DNA of 64,000 nt from NCBI GenBank assembly GCA_965655605.1, contig CBFHHD010000001.1, positions 5,680-69,679 of the forward strand, read 5' to 3'. Numbering within the stretch: the first letter of the stretch is position 1; each line of letters starts with the position of its first letter. The position numbers were made by a program, and so were the translations under genes. This document shows, in pieces, positions 52,672 through 61,275 of the stretch. Under the pieces are notes generated by a model. The model was not told the DNA's origin. It ran no database searches and saw nothing but the letters and a program-made list of their open reading frames with translations. The DNA comes from HIMB114 sp965655605 (GTDB lineage: Bacteria; Pseudomonadota; Alphaproteobacteria; Pelagibacterales; Pelagibacteraceae).

Positions 52672-53832
52672 TTATGCGAAAAAATTATTTATAATTTTAA
52701 GATATATTTTCTTTAATTTTTTTAAGTCAGAGATCTTTGATCTCTCATCGATTTGATGCATTGTGTTTCCTACCAGGCCAAATTCAATACAAGGGGAGAT
52801 GTCTTTTATGAATCTAGCATCTGATGTTCCGCCTGTAGTTGATAGGAGAGTTTTTTGACCTGTTTCTTTCATAATAATTTTTTGAATTTTTTTAACAGTT
52901 TTGTTAGGCTTAGTTAAAAATGCAGTTCCTGTTCCAACAAAGTTAACTTCAGATTTGCATTTATATTTTTTTAAATATTTGTTGATTATTTTAGTAATAT
53001 AATTTTTGAGCGATAAGTGAGTGTGAATATTGTTATATCTGATATTAAACGTGGTGCTCGCTTTTGAGGGAATGACATTATCTGCAGTATTATCTATGTT
53101 CACTCTAGTAATTTCTAAATTAGACGGTTGAAAACTTTTATTACCTTTATCTAAAGGTTTAGTTTTAAGCTCCTCTAATATTTTTATTAAAGGGGTAGAG
53201 GGATTTGAAGCTTCATGAGGGTAAGCAATATGCCCTTGTTTTCCAATTATAGTTAAATTTGTTGTGATACTCCCTCTTCGACCAATTTTCATCATTTGAC
53301 CTAATTTTTTTCTATTAGATGGTTCACCAACTATACAAAAATCAATTTTTTCTTTTTTCTTTTTTAAGTATTCAACAACTTTTTTTGTTCCATTTATTGC
53401 TACACCTTCTTCATCGCCAGTAATTAAAAAACTAATTGAACCTTTAAATTTTTTATTTGATTTTAAATATTCACTTACTGCTGCGATAAAACAACCAATT
53501 CCACCCTTCATGTCGCTTACACCTCTTCCAAAAAGATAACCATTTTTTATCTTTCCACCAAATGGGTTAGTTGACCATGCTGGTAAATCTCCTGGTGGGA
53601 CTACATCAGTATGTCCTGCAAAACATAGGTTAGGTGATTTGGTTCCGTACTTTGCGTATAAGTTAATTATTTTATCTGTACCTTTTTCCTGGAAGGTCAT
53701 TATTTTACATTTGAATCCAAGGTTTTTAAGATGTTTAGCAACTATATTTATTGCACCAACATCTTTAGGGGTAACGCTTGGTTTTTTTATTAATTCTTGA
53801 GTAAATTTAATTTCGTCAATTACCTTACTCAT
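52672..53832 (-). CDS. dapE: Succinyl-diaminopimelate desuccinylase
   Basis: Di-zinc peptidase-family M20 enzyme making LL-diaminopimelate, 386 residues. CFAGHTDVVPPGD with the first His/Asp, GRGVSDMKGGIGCF with the bridging Asp, ITGDEEGVAINGT with the general base Glu pair, VGEPSNRKKLG, and GGTSDARFI and HQIDERS at the C-terminus are DapE features. It is five bases downstream of dapD. Confidence 0.95.
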   Translation of the reverse strand: MSKVIDEIKFTQELIKKPSVTPKDVGAINIVAKHLKNLGFKCKIMTFQEKGTDKIINLYAKYGTKSPNLCFAGHTDVVPPGDLPAWSTNPFGGKIKNGYLFGRGVSDMKGGIGCFIAAVSEYLKSNKKFKGSISFLITGDEEGVAINGTKKVVEYLKKKKEKIDFCIVGEPSNRKKLGQMMKIGRRGSITTNLTIIGKQGHIAYPHEASNPSTPLIKILEELKTKPLDKGNKSFQPSNLEITRVNIDNTADNVIPSKASTTFNIRYNNIHTHLSLKNYITKIINKYLKKYKCKSEVNFVGTGTAFLTKPNKTVKKIQKIIMKETGQKTLLSTTGGTSDARFIKDISPCIEFGLVGNTMHQIDERSKISDLKKLKKIYLKIINNFFA

Positions 53833-53836
53833 TTCA

Positions 53837-54649
53837 CTATTCTCTAAGTAAATCGTTCACTGAAGTTTTGCTTCTTGTTTTTTCATCAACAGTTTTTACA
53901 ATTACTGCACAATATAAATTTGGTCCATCTGGGTCGTTCTTACTTGGCATGCTCCCCGCAACAACTACAGAATATGGCGGTACTTTTCCGTACGTCACTT
54001 CTTTTGTTTGTCTATTATAAATTTTAGTCGATGCACCTAAATAGACCCCCATAGATAACACTGATCCTTCACCCACAATGACGCCTTCCGCAACTTCTGA
54101 TCTTGCACCTACGAAACAATTATCTTCAATTATGACTGGGTTTGCTTGTAAGGGCTCTAAAACACCACCCAATCCAACGCCACCACTAATATGACAATTC
54201 TTTCCAACCTGCGCGCATGAACCAACCGTTGCCCAAGTATCAATCATTGTACCCTCATCAACATAAGCACCAACATTTATAAAGCTTGGCATTATTACCG
54301 CATTTTTAGCAACGAAAGCTGATTTTCTTATTGCAGCATTTGGAACACATCTAAAGCCTGCTTTTTTATAATCATCTTCGCTCCAATCACTTGTTTTTCC
54401 TGAAACTTTATCAAACCAAGTTGTATATGGACCTTTAAGAGTAGAATTTTCTCTAGTACGAAAGCTTAATAGAATTGCTTTTTTCATCCACTGATTAACT
54501 GTCCATTCGTCACCTTTTTTTTCACAAATTCTAATTTTTCCGTAATCCAATTCATCCAAGGTTTTTTCAATAGCATTTATAATTTCTTTATCAGACCCAG
54601 AGTTAATTTGACTTCTATTTTCCCACGCTTCGTTAATAATATTTTCCAT
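53837..54649 (-). CDS. dapD: Tetrahydrodipicolinate N-succinyltransferase
   Basis: Left-handed beta-helix acyltransferase, 270 residues, first step of the succinylase lysine/DAP branch. The hexapeptide region (about 110-200) contains MPSFINVGAYVDEGTMIDTW, GSCAQVGKNCHISGGVGLGG and VGARSEVAEGVIVGEGSVLS. VVVAGSMPSK near the end is diagnostic. It lies between the HAD gene and dapE in a conserved alphaproteobacterial block. Confidence 0.97.
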   Translation of the reverse strand: MENIINEAWENRSQINSGSDKEIINAIEKTLDELDYGKIRICEKKGDEWTVNQWMKKAILLSFRTRENSTLKGPYTTWFDKVSGKTSDWSEDDYKKAGFRCVPNAAIRKSAFVAKNAVIMPSFINVGAYVDEGTMIDTWATVGSCAQVGKNCHISGGVGLGGVLEPLQANPVIIEDNCFVGARSEVAEGVIVGEGSVLSMGVYLGASTKIYNRQTKEVTYGKVPPYSVVVAGSMPSKNDPDGPNLYCAVIVKTVDEKTRSKTSVNDLLRE

Positions 54650-54652
54650 AAT

Positions 54653-55321
54653 TTATTTAATTGCTTTATTAGTTTGTTTTAAGAATTCAGTAAGATTTTT
54701 TACAGTATAATGAACATGTTTTCCATCGAATCCTTTTTTACAATATGGATCATCTCCTTCTATCCAGGCAGTTTTCATGCCTAATTTATGAGCAGGCTCT
54801 AAGTTTTGAGCAATATCTTCAAAAAAAATACTCTTTTTGCAATCTACTTGAAATTCTCCAATCATTTTTTGATATGGTTCAATTTCAGGTTTTGGAATGA
54901 ATTCACATGCCTCAATATCAAAAATCTTTTTAAAGTTTTCTTGTATACCCAGTCTCTCCATTACTCTTTCGGCATGTTTTTTAGAGCCATTTGTAAATAT
55001 AATTTTCTCTCCTGGTAAATTTTTTATTTCTTCGTTAAGCTCAGAATTTTCATTTAAAAAACTGTAGTCGATATCGTGAACAAATTCTAAAAAAAGATTG
55101 GCATCAATATTATGCTTTTTCATTAAGCCATTTAGTGTTGTTCCGTAATTATGAAAATAGTCATTTTTAATTTTTAATGCCTCTTCCTTTGAGAGGTGAA
55201 GATTATCCATTATGAATTGACACATTTTTTTATCTATTTTTGCAAATACATTGGTGCTTGAAGAATAGAGTGTGTTATCTAAATCAAATATCCAATGTCT
55301 AATCTGAGATAGTTCTTTCAT
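54653..55321 (-). CDS. HAD-family hydrolase, pyrimidine 5-nucleotidase type
   Basis: A 222-residue HAD phosphatase. Motif I WIFDLDNTLYSSST with nucleophile Asp at about 15, motif II FTNGSKKHAERV near 110, motif IV FFEDIAQNLEPAHKLGM near 170. The small alpha cap and NTLYSSS match the SDT1/pyrimidine 5-nucleotidase subfamily found next to argB/dapD in alphaproteobacteria. The true substrate is unknown. It overlaps argB by four bases. Confidence 0.83.
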   Translation of the reverse strand: MKELSQIRHWIFDLDNTLYSSSTNVFAKIDKKMCQFIMDNLHLSKEEALKIKNDYFHNYGTTLNGLMKKHNIDANLFLEFVHDIDYSFLNENSELNEEIKNLPGEKIIFTNGSKKHAERVMERLGIQENFKKIFDIEACEFIPKPEIEPYQKMIGEFQVDCKKSIFFEDIAQNLEPAHKLGMKTAWIEGDDPYCKKGFDGKHVHYTVKNLTEFLKQTNKAIK

Positions 55322-56178
55322 TCTACAATTAAAGTTCCAGCACCTTCATCAGTGAACAGTTCATGCAAAACAGCATGAGGCTTAGTGCCATCAATTATTA
55401 CAACACCACCTACACCATTTTTTACAGCAGAAATACAGGTTTGTATTTTGGGTATCATTCCACCTGTAATCACCCCATCTTTTATAAGTTTTTGTGCCTC
55501 TGATATAGTTAATTTAGAAATATAGTCTCCATTGTTATCTTTAACGCCAGGGACATCGGTCATCAACAAAAGTCGTTCAGCCTTAGTTTTGATCGCAATA
55601 GTACCTGCAGCCGTATCTGCATTAATATTATAAACTTGATTATTTTCACTTAAACCCATCGGAGCTATTACAGGAATTTTATTATCATTAATAATCTGAT
55701 TAAGTTTATCTATATCTATTTCCTCCGGGTCAGCCACAAAACCAAGCTCAGCATTTTTAGCTTTTTTTACATACAGGATCCCATTTTTATTTCTTGCTGT
55801 GACCGGTTCAGCAGTTGCTCCAAATGAATTAATGCTATTCACAAGTTCCGGATTGATTTCATTTAATAATACATCTTCAACAATTTTAATAACATTTTCA
55901 TCCGTAACTCTTAAACCAAGAATAAACTTACTTTGAATATCCTGTTCTTCCATTTTCTTTTTTATCTGTGGACCACCCCCATGAATTACTAAATTATTTA
56001 TTCCAATTAAATTACAAATGGCAGCATCTTGGGCAAATGCTTTAGATAATTTATCACTCGCCATAACTTGCCCACCATATTTTAGCACTATTCGTTTTGA
56101 CTTGTAATGATCAAGGAATTGTTCTGCCTTTTCGATTGGAGGAGAGTCTTGTTTAGGCCAAAATTCCCTTAAGTTCAT
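55318..56178 (-). CDS. argB: Acetylglutamate kinase
   Basis: Phosphorylates N-acetylglutamate in arginine synthesis, 286 residues. IVLKYGGQVMASDKL near the start, LVIHGGGPQIKKKME, and NINADTAAGTIAIKTKAERL and GMIPKIQTCISAV are AAK-fold ArgB motifs. The N-terminal helix before the kinase core suggests the arginine-sensitive hexameric form, by family comparison only. The ATG overlaps the yidC TGA (ATGA). Confidence 0.96.
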   Translation of the reverse strand: MNLREFWPKQDSPPIEKAEQFLDHYKSKRIVLKYGGQVMASDKLSKAFAQDAAICNLIGINNLVIHGGGPQIKKKMEEQDIQSKFILGLRVTDENVIKIVEDVLLNEINPELVNSINSFGATAEPVTARNKNGILYVKKAKNAELGFVADPEEIDIDKLNQIINDNKIPVIAPMGLSENNQVYNINADTAAGTIAIKTKAERLLLMTDVPGVKDNNGDYISKLTISEAQKLIKDGVITGGMIPKIQTCISAVKNGVGGVVIIDGTKPHAVLHELFTDEGAGTLIVE

Positions 56179-57857
56179 TGGGCAGTTTTGATTTTAGTTT
56201 TTCTTATAATTACGTATTGCTGGGCCATTGTTAGGATATTATTGACTGACCAATAAATCACTAGCCCTGATGGAAAAGAAGCCAACATGATTGTTAAAAT
56301 AAAAGGGAAAAACATAAAAATTTTTGCCTGTATTGGGTCTGGTGGTGTTGGATTTAACTTTTGTTGGATATACATCGTTATACCCATAATGATAGGCCAA
56401 GCACCAATCATTAAAAAACTAGGTGGATCCCAAGGTATTAATCCAAAAAAATTAAAAACCGTTGTTGGATCGGGTGCAGATAAATCTTGTATCCAACCAT
56501 AAAATGGTGTGTGTCGCATTTCAATTGTGACAAATAACATTTTATAAATCGCAAAGAAAAATGGAATTTGGATTATTACTGGCAAGCACCCTGAAACAGG
56601 ATTAACCTTTTCTCTTTTATAAAGATTCATCATTTCCATTTGAATTTTTTGCTTATCATCTTTATGAAGGTCCTTTAGCCTTTGCATTTCTGGCTGTAGA
56701 GCTTTCATTTTGGCCATTGAGGCAAATGAATAATTTGCAAGTGGAAAGAAAATTAATCTCACTCCTGCAGTCAATAAAACAATCGCTAGACCAAAGTTAC
56801 CACTAAATTTAAATAAGTAATCGATTACAAAAAATAGTGGTTTGGTAAAAAAGTAAAACCAACCCCAATCAATAGCTAAATCAAATTTATGTATATTCTG
56901 TTTTTCAGCATAAGCATCCACTGTTGCAACTTCTTTTGCACCAATAAATAATTTTGAAATATTTGATCCGGATTGATTTACATTTACTGATGTAGGGTCA
57001 GTAATAATGTAATTCGCTTTATAGGATTTGTCGTAAGCAAATTCAGCGTTAAATTTTTTCCCTCTTTCTGGAATGACTGCTGTAAGCCAATATTTATCAG
57101 TTATACCCACCCATCCTTGAGAGCCTTTGAAGGCCATTTTCTCTTCTGCAATATCATCATAATCTTCTTCTTTTAAATTTTCATCTACAACGCCAATTAA
57201 GCCTTCGTGCAAAATATAGAAATTTTCTATTTCTGGTTTTTCTTTTCGTGTTATTTGCGCATAGTGAAATAAATTTATCTTTGCAGCTGAATTATTTTTA
57301 ACTTCTTCATTAACGGTAATTAGATACTCATTATCAATATCAAACTTTTTAACAAACGTAAGACCATTATCATTTTTCCATTCTACAGTAACTGGTTGAC
57401 CTGGCTTTAAAGTGTTGTTTCCTTTAATTGACCATTCTGATTGATTATCTGGAACAATCTCATTTCCAGAACTTGCCCAGCCCGTTTCTAAGAAGTAAGC
57501 TTTATCAACTTGTTTAGGATTTAATAATACAACTTTTTCATCACTTGAATTTTGATTTAAATTATAATTTTTTAAAGTGACATCATCAATTAAAGCGCCT
57601 TTTAGTGCAATTGATCCTTTGATTTTTTTATTTTCAAATTGAATTCTCTTAATACTCTTTAATGCATCATCTCTAGAAACATTCTTAATTTCAATATTTT
57701 TACTTAGGGATGGAGCCGATGGTTTATCAGTATCAACTTGTTCAGTCTTCGTTTGAAGGTTTTCTTGTTCCGTATATTCTTCTCCATACATAAACTGCCA
57801 AAACATTATGACGAGAGTTGATAGAACTACTGCAACTAATACATTTTTATTGTCCAT
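56175..57857 (-). CDS. yidC: Membrane protein insertase YidC
   Basis: Inner membrane insertase, 560 residues from the ATG at 57857; the frame continues 12 codons upstream into yidD but MDNKNVLVAVVLSTLVIMFW is the family N-terminus. Structure: TM1 (about 5-25), the large periplasmic beta domain (about 60-335), then five C-terminal helices with YKREKVNPVSGCLPVIIQIP, the C2 region and WSVNNILTMAQQYVI. The hydrophilic-groove Arg is in GVRLIFFPLANYSF. Its Lys-poor tail is short (RKTKIKTAQ). Confidence 0.95.
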   Translation of the reverse strand: MDNKNVLVAVVLSTLVIMFWQFMYGEEYTEQENLQTKTEQVDTDKPSAPSLSKNIEIKNVSRDDALKSIKRIQFENKKIKGSIALKGALIDDVTLKNYNLNQNSSDEKVVLLNPKQVDKAYFLETGWASSGNEIVPDNQSEWSIKGNNTLKPGQPVTVEWKNDNGLTFVKKFDIDNEYLITVNEEVKNNSAAKINLFHYAQITRKEKPEIENFYILHEGLIGVVDENLKEEDYDDIAEEKMAFKGSQGWVGITDKYWLTAVIPERGKKFNAEFAYDKSYKANYIITDPTSVNVNQSGSNISKLFIGAKEVATVDAYAEKQNIHKFDLAIDWGWFYFFTKPLFFVIDYLFKFSGNFGLAIVLLTAGVRLIFFPLANYSFASMAKMKALQPEMQRLKDLHKDDKQKIQMEMMNLYKREKVNPVSGCLPVIIQIPFFFAIYKMLFVTIEMRHTPFYGWIQDLSAPDPTTVFNFFGLIPWDPPSFLMIGAWPIIMGITMYIQQKLNPTPPDPIQAKIFMFFPFILTIMLASFPSGLVIYWSVNNILTMAQQYVIIRKTKIKTAQ

Positions 57858-58104
57858 TTTTCTTCTCCACTGGGTCAAACCCAGAATCTCCACCTAATAA
57901 TTTAATTGGATGGCATTTTAAGATCCTTTTCATACCTGAATAAGCACCAAGAAAAAAACCTTTTTTTTCTAAAGACTCTATAAAATAATCAGAACATGTT
58001 GGCAAAAACCTACAATTATGTCCTAAAACAGGAGATAGGATAAATTTATAAATTTTAATCAGGTAAATAAGAGGGATTGAAAGGAATTTACTCAAATACT
58101 TCAT
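57847..58104 (-). CDS. yidD: Membrane protein insertion efficiency factor YidD
   Basis: An 85-residue protein with an amphipathic N-terminal helix (IPLIYLIKIYKFILSPVLGH), then the fingerprint CRFLPTCSDYFIESLEKKGF and GMKRILKCHPIKLLGGDSGFD. It assists YidC in insertion. It overlaps rnpA by four bases at its start and yidC by eleven bases at its end. Confidence 0.95.
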   Translation of the reverse strand: MKYLSKFLSIPLIYLIKIYKFILSPVLGHNCRFLPTCSDYFIESLEKKGFFLGAYSGMKRILKCHPIKLLGGDSGFDPVEKKNGQ

Positions 58105-58457
58105 GATACTTTAGATAGCTTTGTAGTTAGTTCATTTACGATATTTTGAAAATTGTCATCATAAATCTTTGGCTTTGCAAAAATTGCGTATTTTAATTTT
58201 TTGTTAAACCCTTCACCAATTTCAATAATTGCCTTTCTAGTCGCCATTTTTAATCTTCTTCGCATCCTATTTCTTTTAACGGCGTTACCTAATTTTTTAG
58301 CTGCTACACAACTTAACTGAATTGATAGTTTGTTGTCGCTTATATTTTTATTTTTATAAAAAATTGTAAATAAGTGAGTGCTTATTTTTTTTCCGGAAAG
58401 GACGTTTTTAAACTCGCTACTTCCACTTAAACTTTGGAAGGCAATTGTTTTAGTCAT
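58101..58457 (-). CDS. rnpA: Ribonuclease P protein component
   Basis: Basic 118-residue protein subunit of RNase P that helps the RNA cut tRNA leaders. The RNR motif LGNAVKRNRMRRRLKMATRK is intact near 62-81. I start at the ATG 58457, just after rpmH; the open frame further up lies inside rpmH and the sequence there is not RnpA-like. It is four bases downstream of rpmH. Confidence 0.93.
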   Translation of the reverse strand: MTKTIAFQSLSGSSEFKNVLSGKKISTHLFTIFYKNKNISDNKLSIQLSCVAAKKLGNAVKRNRMRRRLKMATRKAIIEIGEGFNKKLKYAIFAKPKIYDDNFQNIVNELTTKLSKVS

Positions 58458-58461
58458 TAAG

Positions 58462-58596
58462 CTATGCTGAAATTCTTGTTCTACCTTTAGCTCTTCTTCT
58501 GGCAATTAGTTTTCTGCCATTTTTAGTAGCCATTCTAGACTTAAAGCCATGCTTTCTGGCTCTTCTTTTTGTACTTGGTTGAAATGTTCTTTTCAT
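58462..58596 (-). CDS. rpmH: 50S ribosomal protein L34
   Basis: A 44-residue L34 protein: MKRTFQPSTKRRARKHGFKS, then RMATKNGRKLIARRRAKGRT, a perfect family match, ending RISA. It is followed by rnpA, the universal bacterial order. dnaA and an origin are not present on the other side, where a VTT protein gene diverges. Confidence 0.98.
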   Translation of the reverse strand: MKRTFQPSTKRRARKHGFKSRMATKNGRKLIARRRAKGRTRISA

Positions 58597-58620
58597 TGCT
58601 ATAAATAATTTTGGGCAGTT

Positions 58621-58635
58621 ATAAGAAATTCTTAT
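58621..58635. repeat. 15-bp palindrome between rpmH and the VTT gene
   Basis: ATAAGAA-A-TTCTTAT, a perfect 7-bp inverted repeat with one centre base, in the 75 bases between the divergent rpmH and VTT genes. It may be a regulator site. No other copy was noticed. Confidence 0.3.
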
Positions 58636-58671
58636 TTGTATGTACAGTAAAAATTAACTGCTATTTTGCTT

Positions 58672-59391
58672 ATGAATAGACTAACTAAAATTAAAATATC
58701 ACTCGGAATTGCTTATTTAGCAATTGTGTCTCTTGTTGTGGTGGCTTTTTTTTATTTTGGAGCAGGCACATTCTTAAGCCCAACATATTTGATGGAAAAT
58801 AAAGATTTAATATTTGATCTTAGAGATCAAAATATTTTTTTAATGAGTGTTTGTTATTTTGTTTTTTCAATCATTTGGGTTTTTCTAATGGGGTTTGGAA
58901 CGCCCTTGGTCATATTTGCCGGTTTTGCATTTGGAGCTTTTTTAGGTTCGGTTCTGTCAATTATATCTTTTACTATAGGAGCCACACTACTTTATGTTTT
59001 TGCTAATCATTATTTTAAAGATTTAGTTGAGAAATATTTAGGAAAAAAATATCCCAAAATTAAAAATAACTTTAATCAAAATGAATTAAGCTACTTCTTT
59101 AGCTTAAGAGTAGTACCTGGAATACCATTTCCAATAAAAAATTTACTGCCTGTATTATTTAATATGAAAATTAAAAATTTTGTTTTAGCAACTTTTTTTG
59201 GAGAAGCTTTACCTGTGATAATTTCAGTAAGCATATTTAGCGGCTTTACAAGTGCTTTTGAAGATAACAAGGAATTGAATTTAAATTTATTATCTTCACC
59301 TGAAATATTATTTCCATTATTAGCTCTTGCGATGATGTCATTAATTGCTAATTTTGTGAAAAAAAAATATTTCAATAAAAAGGAAATTTAA
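58672..59391 (+). CDS. TVP38/TMEM64-family (VTT-domain) membrane protein
   Basis: A 239-residue protein with six or so helices. VTT/SNARE-associated features are GTPLVIFAGFAFGAFLGSVL near 90 and FSLRVVPGIPFPIKNLLPVLF near 145. Start ATG at 58672; a TTG two codons upstream is also possible. The family has been linked to lipid scrambling and membrane homeostasis; here the role is unknown. A second VTT member is at 31471. The FAH gene starts directly after its stop. Confidence 0.83.
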   Translation: MNRLTKIKISLGIAYLAIVSLVVVAFFYFGAGTFLSPTYLMENKDLIFDLRDQNIFLMSVCYFVFSIIWVFLMGFGTPLVIFAGFAFGAFLGSVLSIISFTIGATLLYVFANHYFKDLVEKYLGKKYPKIKNNFNQNELSYFFSLRVVPGIPFPIKNLLPVLFNMKIKNFVLATFFGEALPVIISVSIFSGFTSAFEDNKELNLNLLSSPEILFPLLALAMMSLIANFVKKKYFNKKEI

Positions 59392-60279
59392 ATGAGATTT
59401 GTAACTTTTGAGAAGGATGGAAAAATAAACGTTGGTTTAGATATTCTTGGTGAGGGAATAGTGGATATAAAAAAAATAGACTCAGAAATTCCAAATACAT
59501 TAAATGAAATTATTCAGTCTTATTCCACACTAGAAGATAAGATTAAAAAACTAAATGATAAAAAAGAAATTCATTATTCTTATGATGAAGTAAAACTATT
59601 AGCGCCAATACCAAATCCTGTTAGAGATATAATTTGTGTAGGAAAAAATTATGTTGAGCATGCCAAGGAAGTGCAAAGATCAGCTTATAACACATTGCAA
59701 GGTAAACAGGCCGTTCCTTCAAAACCAATTATATTTACAAAAGCAACAACTTCAGTCGTAGGACCCAATGATAAAATTGTATTAAAGAATGATGAAACAA
59801 ATACTACAGATTATGAAGGTGAGCTTGGAGTTATAATAGGCAAAACTTCAAAAGATGTTAGTGAAGCAAATGCGTTTGATATTATTTTTGGTTACACCAT
59901 TATAAATGATGTAACGGCAAGAGAATTGCAAAATATTCACAAGCAGTGGTTTATTGGAAAGGGCCCAGATACCTATTGTCCTATGGGACCTGCAGTTGTT
60001 ACAAAGGATGAAATGAAAAATATTGAGGAGATTAAATTACAAACTTTTGTAAATAATGAAGAAAGACAAAATGGAATTGTAAAGGATATGATTTTTAAAA
60101 TTCCATATTTAATAGAAACGTTAACAAAATCTATGACATTGGTTGCAGGAGATATTATAGCAACTGGTACACCAGCTGGCGTTGGTATAGGTTTTGATCC
60201 ACCAAAATTTTTAAAATCAGGTGACAAGGTTAAAATAGCAATAGATCCAATAGGAACACTTGAAAATACTGCAATATAA
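59392..60279 (+). CDS. Fumarylacetoacetate hydrolase family protein
   Basis: A 295-residue protein with the FAH C-terminal fold: ICVGKNYVEHAKEV, PIIFTKATTSVVGPNDKIVL, TTDYEGELGVIIGKT with metal-binding Glu pair, GYTIINDVTARELQ and GDIIATGTPAGVGIGFDPP. The two Glu and Asp bind Mg2+. Family members are hydrolases, isomerases or decarboxylases of oxo-acids; the specific reaction is not given by sequence. It shares a tight spacing with the VTT gene upstream and sodB (14 bases) downstream. Confidence 0.88.
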   Translation: MRFVTFEKDGKINVGLDILGEGIVDIKKIDSEIPNTLNEIIQSYSTLEDKIKKLNDKKEIHYSYDEVKLLAPIPNPVRDIICVGKNYVEHAKEVQRSAYNTLQGKQAVPSKPIIFTKATTSVVGPNDKIVLKNDETNTTDYEGELGVIIGKTSKDVSEANAFDIIFGYTIINDVTARELQNIHKQWFIGKGPDTYCPMGPAVVTKDEMKNIEEIKLQTFVNNEERQNGIVKDMIFKIPYLIETLTKSMTLVAGDIIATGTPAGVGIGFDPPKFLKSGDKVKIAIDPIGTLENTAI

Positions 60280-60293
60280 ACTTATAAGACTTT

Positions 60294-60887
60294 ATGACTT
60301 TTGAATTACCTAAATTAGATTATGCAAATGACGCTTTAGCTCCAGTGATGTCCCAAGAGACTTTGGACTTACATCATGGAAAGCACCACCAAACATACAT
60401 TACGAATTTAAATAACTTAATTAAAGACAGTGATCATGCAAACGATACACTTGAAGATATTGTAAAAAAAACAGCTGGCGATCCGTCAAAAGCAGGAATT
60501 TTTAATAACGCAGGCCAACATTGGAATCACATTTTGTTTTGGAAATGTATGAAACCTAATGGTGGGGGAGCAATGCCTTCAGAATTGGAAAAGAGAATTG
60601 TATCTGATTTTGGAAGTGTAGATAAATTTAAAGAAGATTTTGTTCAAGCAGGAATAACACAGTTTGGTTCTGGATGGGCATGGTTGGCAATTGATAATGG
60701 AAAGCTTGTAGTTACAAAATCTGCAAATGCTTCTAATCCTTTGGTTGATAACATGAAGCCAATTTTAGGCTGTGATGTTTGGGAACATTCTTACTACGTC
60801 GATTACAGAAATCGTAGACCTGATTATTTAAAGGCATTTATAAATGACCTTGTAAATTGGGAACAAGTTGCATCTCTTTTAGACTAA
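60294..60887 (+). CDS. sodB: Superoxide dismutase, iron type
   Basis: Detoxifies superoxide, 197 residues. Metal ligands are H27, H79, D161 and H165 (CDVWEHSYYVDYRNRRPDYL). NNAGQHWNH has the Gln (Q75) in the position typical of FeSOD, so iron is the likelier metal, although cambialistic use cannot be excluded. No signal peptide, so it is cytoplasmic. It sits 13 bases before lrgA. Confidence 0.95.
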   Translation: MTFELPKLDYANDALAPVMSQETLDLHHGKHHQTYITNLNNLIKDSDHANDTLEDIVKKTAGDPSKAGIFNNAGQHWNHILFWKCMKPNGGGAMPSELEKRIVSDFGSVDKFKEDFVQAGITQFGSGWAWLAIDNGKLVVTKSANASNPLVDNMKPILGCDVWEHSYYVDYRNRRPDYLKAFINDLVNWEQVASLLD

Positions 60888-60900
60888 AACCTAACTCTTA

Positions 60901-61275
60901 ATGTTAAGAAGTTTTTTTATCATTCTGTTGTTTCAGCTTATTGGTGAAACAATCCAAAAATTCTTTAATATTATTATTCCAGGCCCAGTGATTGGATTGA
61001 TACTTCTTCTTTTAGTTTTTATTTGGACGAGGAGATTTAAGGATAAAAAAATACTATCAATCAAAAAAGATATTATCAAAACTGGTAATCATATTGTTAG
61101 CCACTTATCATTACTTTTTATTCCAATAGGAGTGGGGGTTGTGATGCACATCTCTTATCTCGGTGAAAATCTTTATGAAGTATTTTCGGTGGTTGTAATT
61201 GGAACATTGTTAACCGTGGCTTTTACCGCAAAGATTATGGAGTGGTTAAATAAATTAACGATGAAGAAAAGATAA
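60901..61275 (+). CDS. lrgA: CidA/LrgA family membrane protein
   Basis: A 124-residue protein with four predicted helices. IIPGPVIGLILLLLVFIW matches the LrgA/CidA motif (IPGxvxGlll), and LSLLFIPIGVGVVMH follows. It is proposed to be a holin-like or metabolite-transport partner of LrgB. The TAA overlaps the lrgB ATG by one base. It follows sodB by 13 bases and may be in the same transcript. Confidence 0.88.
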   Translation: MLRSFFIILLFQLIGETIQKFFNIIIPGPVIGLILLLLVFIWTRRFKDKKILSIKKDIIKTGNHIVSHLSLLFIPIGVGVVMHISYLGENLYEVFSVVVIGTLLTVAFTAKIMEWLNKLTMKKR

